Shown here in pieces: positions 59,758-64,000 of a DNA stretch of 64,000 nucleotides (positions within the stretch are counted from its first letter, which is position 1; every line of letters begins with the position of its first letter). The notes beneath the pieces are model-generated. The model had not been told where the DNA came from, did no database searches, and was given only the letters and a program-made list of their open reading frames with translations. The translations under genes and the position numbers were made by a program. The stretch lies in assembly GCA_965662265.1 (NCBI GenBank), contig CBFIGX010000003.1:62001-126000 (forward strand). Reading direction: 5' to 3'. This stretch comes from CBFIGX01 sp965662265. Lineage in GTDB: Bacteria; Bacteroidota; Bacteroidia; Flavobacteriales; UBA7430.

Positions 59758-61089
59758 ATGAAGAAGTTGCTTAAAAATGCACAAGTGATTAATGAAGGTA
59801 AAATCTTTAAGGCCGACGTATTAATTCAGGACAATCGTATTGTCAAAATTCAAGCAAATATCAATCACGACTCTGCAGAGGTTTTTGATTTGTCTGGCAA
59901 GTACATTATGCCGGGTGTGATAGACGATCAAGTTCACTTTAGAGAACCAGGCCTAACACATAAGGGGCGCATATATACCGAGGCTAAAGCTGCAGTTGCA
60001 GGTGGAATAACCTCTTTTATGGAAATGCCCAATACAAAACCACAGGCTTTAACACAGGCGCTTTTGGAAGACAAGTATGAAATTGGTGCTAAAGACTCGT
60101 TGGCAAATTACTCATTCTTTATGGGGGCATCAAATGAGAATTTAGAAGAGGTACTCAAAACCAACCCTAAGAATGTGCCTGGTGTAAAAGTTTTTATGGG
60201 ATCTTCTACAGGGAACATGCTTGTCGATAACAAAGAAGTATTGAATAAAATATTTTCTGAATGCGATATGTTAATTGCAGTGCATTGTGAAGACGAACAA
60301 ACGATTAGAGATAATTCTCAACGCATGAAAGAAGAGTATGGCGAAGATTTACCAATTAAGTTTCATCCGATTATTAGAAATGACAAAGCCTGTTATAAGT
60401 CTTCTTCGATGGCAGTAGAATTGGCAAAGAAGCACAATACTAGATTGCATATTTTACATATTTCTACTGCTATTGAGACAGAACTGTTTCGAAATGACAT
60501 TCCTTTGAAGGAGAAAAAAATAACTGCTGAAGCCTGTGTACATCATCTGTGGTTTGATGAATCAAGTTATGATGAGAAAGGTACTCATATTAAATGGAAT
60601 CCAGCAGTAAAGTCTCTTGCCGATAGAGAAGGTGTTTGGAGGGCATTGCTCGACGATAGAATCGATATTATTGCTACAGACCATGCTCCACACACAATAG
60701 AGGAAAAAGCAAATACTTATTTTCGAGCACCTTCAGGAGGGCCTTTAGTTCAACACGCTTTGGTGGCAATGCTAGAATTTTACCACCTTGGAAAGATTAG
60801 CTTAGAGCGCTTGGTCGAAAAAATGTGTCATGCTCCTGCTGATTGTTTCCAAGTGAAAGATAGAGGGTATTTGAGAGAGGGATATTATGCAGATATTGTT
60901 GTTGTTGATATAGATAAACCATGGATTGTAGAAAAAGAGAATATTCTTTATCACTGTGGTTGGTCTCCTTTTGAAGGTACACAATTTCGGGCTTCTATTC
61001 AGAAGACTTTTGTTAATGGAAACTTAGTATATAACGATGGTGTTTTTGATGAATCGAGTAGAGGTATGAGAATTCAGTACGATAGATAA
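59758..61089 (+). CDS. pyrC: Dihydroorotase (class I)
   Basis: 443 residues. It closes carbamoyl-aspartate to dihydroorotate in pyrimidine synthesis. The amidohydrolase barrel shows IDDQVHFREPGLTHKG, where the first His of the usual HxH metal motif is Gln. Other motifs are GGITSFMEMPNT, KVFMGSSTGNMLV, VHCEDEQTI, LHILHISTAIETELF and IATDHAPHTIEEK with the catalytic Asp. The Gln replacement is, from family memory, usual in Bacteroidota PyrC. It is 9 bp after the GT2 gene and is followed by the DUF4296 gene after 1 bp. Confidence 0.93.
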   Translation: MKKLLKNAQVINEGKIFKADVLIQDNRIVKIQANINHDSAEVFDLSGKYIMPGVIDDQVHFREPGLTHKGRIYTEAKAAVAGGITSFMEMPNTKPQALTQALLEDKYEIGAKDSLANYSFFMGASNENLEEVLKTNPKNVPGVKVFMGSSTGNMLVDNKEVLNKIFSECDMLIAVHCEDEQTIRDNSQRMKEEYGEDLPIKFHPIIRNDKACYKSSSMAVELAKKHNTRLHILHISTAIETELFRNDIPLKEKKITAEACVHHLWFDESSYDEKGTHIKWNPAVKSLADREGVWRALLDDRIDIIATDHAPHTIEEKANTYFRAPSGGPLVQHALVAMLEFYHLGKISLERLVEKMCHAPADCFQVKDRGYLREGYYADIVVVDIDKPWIVEKENILYHCGWSPFEGTQFRASIQKTFVNGNLVYNDGVFDESSRGMRIQYDR

Positions 61090-61090
61090 A

Positions 61091-61423
61091 ATGCGTAAGG
61101 TTATACTCATCATAATCATAATTCTATTTTCTTGTGGCAATCGAAAGGAAAATTTACCTCCTGACGTACTCGCACAACAAGATATGATAGATGTACTTGT
61201 AGAGCTACAGATATTAGAGTCTGCTTATAAGTTAAATTTAGTACCCTACATAAATTCAGATACACTTGCACTAGTAGATTACTACGATGCTGTTTTTAAA
61301 GATAAGACTTATTCACTTGAAGATTTCAAGCGAAGCTATAACTATTACGCTAAACAGCCAGATGAAATAGAGGAATTATTTGACTCTACGCTTACTAGAA
61401 TTCAACTCCTGGAGATGAATTAG
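61091..61423 (+). CDS. DUF4296 lipoprotein
   Basis: 110 residues. A lipoprotein signal peptide (MRKVILIIIIILFSCGNRKE) with the lipobox ending in SC, so it should be anchored to a membrane. The rest is helical, with the DUF4296 pattern VLAQQDMIDVLVELQILESA, YYDAVFKDKTYSLEDFKRSY and a final helix. Function is unknown. It starts one base after the pyrC stop and overlaps the convergent epimerase gene by 29 bp. Confidence 0.85.
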   Translation: MRKVILIIIIILFSCGNRKENLPPDVLAQQDMIDVLVELQILESAYKLNLVPYINSDTLALVDYYDAVFKDKTYSLEDFKRSYNYYAKQPDEIEELFDSTLTRIQLLEMN

Positions 61424-62432
61424 TATTCTTGTCGTTTAGGTAAAATTTACCATAAGTATCACAGCTTTCTTGAATAGATTTAAATTTATAGTTGAACAAT
61501 TTGCGTATTCTCGTACTATCGTAAAAGTTTGATTTCGTTGCTGAAAGACAAGCTTCTTTAGTAAATGAAGTATTCTTACCACTAAAAAAAGTGTAAAGAC
61601 TTGAGAGTCTCCACACCAAGCCTAATAAAAATCCTGAAGCAAGGTATTTAGGATTTTCTTTACCTAACACCTGTGCTATTTGTTCGAAAAGTATTTTGAA
61701 ACTTGTATTACTCCCATTGAGAATGAACCGTTGAGAATGAACATCACTATTCATTAATTTAATCATGATGCTTACCACATCCAGAACATCAACAAATCCA
61801 TTTTTACCATTCGGATAGAATGGCATTCCTTTGTCAATTTTTTTAAAAAATGAAGAACTTCCTTTGTCCCAAAATCCAGGGCCTAAGATAATGCTTGGAT
61901 TTACAATTACGGCATTTAAACCTTCTTCAATTCCTCTCCAAACCTCAAGCTCAGCTAGATGTTTGCTTTTTGAGTAATTGCTATTTTCTGGACTGTCTAC
62001 CCATTCACAATCTTCATTAATAGTTGTCTGGTCAATGTTTTTACCAAGAGATGCGACAGAAGATACATGACATAATTTTTGAATATGTTTATCCAAACAC
62101 ATGTTAACTATGTTTGCAGTGACTTGTGTGTTATGTCTGAAAGTCTCTTTTTTATCTTTCGTATGGAAGCTTACAAGAGCCGCACAGTGGTATACTTGAC
62201 TTACTCCATCAAAGCAGCTTCTTAGATCAAAATAGTCTGATAAGTCAGCCTCTACCCATTCTATTTTTTTTAGTAATACATCGGGTTGATTACTGAAGTA
62301 GGAAAAGACCTTAGCGACCATAGATATATCAGAAGAGGCTCTTTTTGTAGCCCTAATCGTATCGTATTCACCACACAATTTATAGAGTAGGTGTGATCCT
62401 ACTAAACCTGTACCTCCAGTAACTAAAATCAT
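61395..62432 (-). CDS. NAD-dependent epimerase/dehydratase family protein
   Basis: 345 residues. An extended short-chain dehydrogenase with MILVTGGTGLVGSHLLYKLC (dinucleotide-binding glycines), VYHCAALVSF, the catalytic Ser-Tyr-Lys set (HVSSVASLG, NYSKSKHLAELEVW) and a C-terminal substrate domain. The substrate is not clear; relatives include dihydroflavonol reductase-like and sugar-nucleotide enzymes. It converges with the DUF4296 gene and is divergent from tyrS. A near-consensus TATCTTTC box lies just before its ATG. Confidence 0.8.
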   Translation of the reverse strand: MILVTGGTGLVGSHLLYKLCGEYDTIRATKRASSDISMVAKVFSYFSNQPDVLLKKIEWVEADLSDYFDLRSCFDGVSQVYHCAALVSFHTKDKKETFRHNTQVTANIVNMCLDKHIQKLCHVSSVASLGKNIDQTTINEDCEWVDSPENSNYSKSKHLAELEVWRGIEEGLNAVIVNPSIILGPGFWDKGSSSFFKKIDKGMPFYPNGKNGFVDVLDVVSIMIKLMNSDVHSQRFILNGSNTSFKILFEQIAQVLGKENPKYLASGFLLGLVWRLSSLYTFFSGKNTSFTKEACLSATKSNFYDSTRIRKLFNYKFKSIQESCDTYGKFYLNDKNTNSSPGVEF

Positions 62433-62512
62433 GAGTGAAAGATAAGTAAATATGGTGTTTTAAATACAGAATAAAACGTCTATTTTTACCACTCTAAAAA
62501 CGATCAAGAACT

Positions 62513-63787
62513 ATGAATTTTGTTGAAGAATTAAAATGGAGAGGTATGATTCACGATATCATGCCAGGAACAGAAGAACAACTTCAAAAGCAAATGACAT
62601 CAGCTTATATAGGTTTTGACCCTACAGCCGACTCTTTGCACATTGGTAGTTTGGTTCAAATAATGACTCTTGTTCATTTCCAACGAGCAGGACACAAGCC
62701 ATTTGCATTAGTTGGCGGTGCAACAGGGATGGTAGGTGACCCCTCTGGAAAGTCCAAAGAACGAAACTTATTGTCCGAAGAGGTGTTAAACCATAATGTA
62801 GCATGCGTCCATAAGCAGCTTGCTCAATTTTTAGATTTTGATTGTGGTGATAATTCTGCCGAAATGGTAAATAACTACGATTGGTTTAAAGACATAAATT
62901 TCCTAGACTTTATTCGTGACGTTGGAAAGCATATTACAGTAAACTATATGATGGCAAAAGATTCTGTAAAGAGTAGGTTAGAAACGGGATTGTCTTTTAC
63001 AGAGTTTACATATCAACTTGTTCAGGGTTATGACTTTTATCATTTATATAAAGAGAAGAACTGTAAATTGCAGTTAGGTGGTTCCGACCAATGGGGTAAT
63101 ATTGTTACTGGTACCGAGCTAATTAGAAGAAAGGCAAGAGGAGAAGCTTTTGCTATTACTACGCCACTGATTAAAAAAGCCGATGGTACTAAGTTTGGTA
63201 AAACAGAAGGAGGCAATGTTTGGTTAGATGCAGAAAGAACTTCACCGTATAAATTTTATCAGTATTGGTTAAACTCTTCTGATGCAGATGCTAAAAACTA
63301 TATTAAGATTTTCACACTTTTGTCTAAAGATGAAATCGATTCCTTGATTTATGAGCACGATCAGGCTCCACATTTGCGCCTTTTGCAAAAAACACTTGGA
63401 AAGGATGTAACCTCTAGAGTACATAGTGAGCAAGCTTACCATAAAGCTATTGAAGCTTCTGAAATTTTGTTTGGAAAGAATACCGCAGATAAATTAAAAT
63501 CCATTAAAGAGAGAGATTTATTAGACATATTTGATGGCGTTCCACAGTTTGAAATTCCAATGGCTGACATTGAAGTAGGAGCACAGGTGATAGATCTTTT
63601 AGCTCAAAAATCGCAAGTGTTTAGTTCAAATGGTGATGCTAGAAGGATGTTAAAGTCTAATGCTATAAGCATAAATAAAGCAAAAGTGAGCGAGAATCAT
63701 ATCATTACTAAAAAGAACTTATTAAAGGATAAATATATATTAGTGCAGAAAGGAAAGAAAAATTACTATTTGTTAAAGGCAATTTAA
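62513..63787 (+). CDS. tyrS: Tyrosyl-tRNA synthetase
   Basis: 424 residues. Class I TyrRS with GFDPTADSLHIGSLVQIMTL (the HIGH-like motif as HIGS), LVGGATGMVGDPSGKSKERN, the tyrosine-binding QLGGSDQWGNI and KADGTKFGKTEGG (KMSKS-like). A C-terminal S4 RNA-binding domain spans ~355-424. Length is normal. No terminator is visible right after the stop; the last 213 bp of the window hold no supportable gene. Confidence 0.95.
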   Translation: MNFVEELKWRGMIHDIMPGTEEQLQKQMTSAYIGFDPTADSLHIGSLVQIMTLVHFQRAGHKPFALVGGATGMVGDPSGKSKERNLLSEEVLNHNVACVHKQLAQFLDFDCGDNSAEMVNNYDWFKDINFLDFIRDVGKHITVNYMMAKDSVKSRLETGLSFTEFTYQLVQGYDFYHLYKEKNCKLQLGGSDQWGNIVTGTELIRRKARGEAFAITTPLIKKADGTKFGKTEGGNVWLDAERTSPYKFYQYWLNSSDADAKNYIKIFTLLSKDEIDSLIYEHDQAPHLRLLQKTLGKDVTSRVHSEQAYHKAIEASEILFGKNTADKLKSIKERDLLDIFDGVPQFEIPMADIEVGAQVIDLLAQKSQVFSSNGDARRMLKSNAISINKAKVSENHIITKKNLLKDKYILVQKGKKNYYLLKAI

Positions 63788-64000
63788 AGTACTAAAATTA
63801 GATTTACCTTTCTGGGAGATAAAAAATCTAGAAGATACACATACGAAGACTACTTTTGGTTTAATAAAAACCACTATTGAGGGTTCAAATATTAGGAACG
63901 TTCATTGCCTCTAACCGAGATAAAAATTGTTAGGTATTCTGGATTTATTGGAGATATTTTTTTTGCTATGGTTGGTTGTATTTGGCACCATTATGCAGGC
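63788..64000. other. Gene-free end of window
   Basis: 213 bp after tyrS. Several frames have short open stretches on both strands (for example ~36 codons on plus from 63894 to the edge), but none has a convincing start, motif or codon pattern. A gene may begin or end just beyond the edge. Confidence 0.4.

Noticed and set aside
63894..64000. Open frame of ~36 codons on the plus strand at the window end
   Set aside because: No start codon at its beginning, no motif and an equally open antisense frame; too little sequence remains.
1..64000. CRISPR array, tRNA/rRNA genes, insertion sequences or integrases
   Set aside because: No regularly spaced repeats, cloverleaf-type sequences, transposase motifs or target-site duplications were seen; the short palindromes are terminators.

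Overview
The window is AT-rich chromosomal DNA from a member of the Bacteroidota, most likely a marine Flavobacteriales (Cryomorphaceae-like) organism. The evidence is: several very large secreted proteins ending in type IX secretion (T9SS) sorting domains; recurrent TAnnTTTG promoter boxes typical of the phylum and almost no Shine-Dalgarno sequences; and phylum-typical gene orders such as ftsX-DUF3098-uppP, DUF177-rpmF-fabH-accB-accC, asnS-rpoN and hemA-C-D-E-F. No tRNA, rRNA, CRISPR array, insertion sequence or T9SS machinery gene was found. Most of the window is housekeeping, with secreted or surface genes set between the blocks.

Layout. 1-4.3 kb (minus): start of a beta-ketoacyl synthase, a secreted SGNH hydrolase, uppP, DUF3098, ftsX and a DUF3108 protein. 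4.37-4.45 kb: a 28-codon remnant of a T9SS sorting domain, still followed by its terminator. 4.6-9.5 kb (plus): a tight three-gene set made of a T9SS-secreted protein, an HPr-kinase-like protein with a PqqD-like N-terminus, and a family-5 nucleotidyltransferase. 9.5-15.3 kb: DUF6427 and a small divergent membrane protein, then lepA, an acyl-CoA carboxylase beta subunit and purD. 15.4-21.1 kb (plus): a small secreted protein, a giant adhesin-like protein with a type B sorting domain, and an endonuclease I gene that is frameshifted and truncated. 21.1-25.4 kb: ribE, mqnC, a leucyl aminopeptidase and pdxA. 25.4-29.4 kb: DUF177, rpmF (too short for routine ORF calling), fabH, accB, accC. 29.4-35.2 kb: dxs, an anti-sigma/TPR-like membrane protein, and a TPR-CHAT protease gene interrupted by one in-frame TAA. 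35.4-43.2 kb: asnS, rpoN, an ArsR-type regulator, a gingipain-like C25 protease and a porin. 43.3-48.1 kb (minus): the heme operon hemA-C-D-E-F. 48.2-53.5 kb: an outer-membrane barrel protein and a 1466-residue BNR-repeat T9SS protein. 53.6-63.8 kb: aspS, yraN, an LD-carboxypeptidase, metG, a GT2 mannosyltransferase, pyrC, a DUF4296 lipoprotein, an epimerase and tyrS.

How the genes work together. Envelope building is represented by uppP, the LD-carboxypeptidase, ftsX and the mannosyltransferase. Fatty-acid initiation uses accBC and fabH. Cofactor supply covers heme, riboflavin, pyridoxal phosphate, menaquinone by the futalosine route, and isoprenoids by the DXP route. Translation is served by four aminoacyl-tRNA synthetases, LepA and bL32. 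The most unusual points are the secreted-protein/kinase/nucleotidyltransferase set, the CHAT protease split by a nonsense codon just before its catalytic histidine, the decayed endonuclease gene whose C-terminal repeat is shared with the BNR protein, and the orphan sorting-domain fragment whose terminator overlaps the next gene's promoter.
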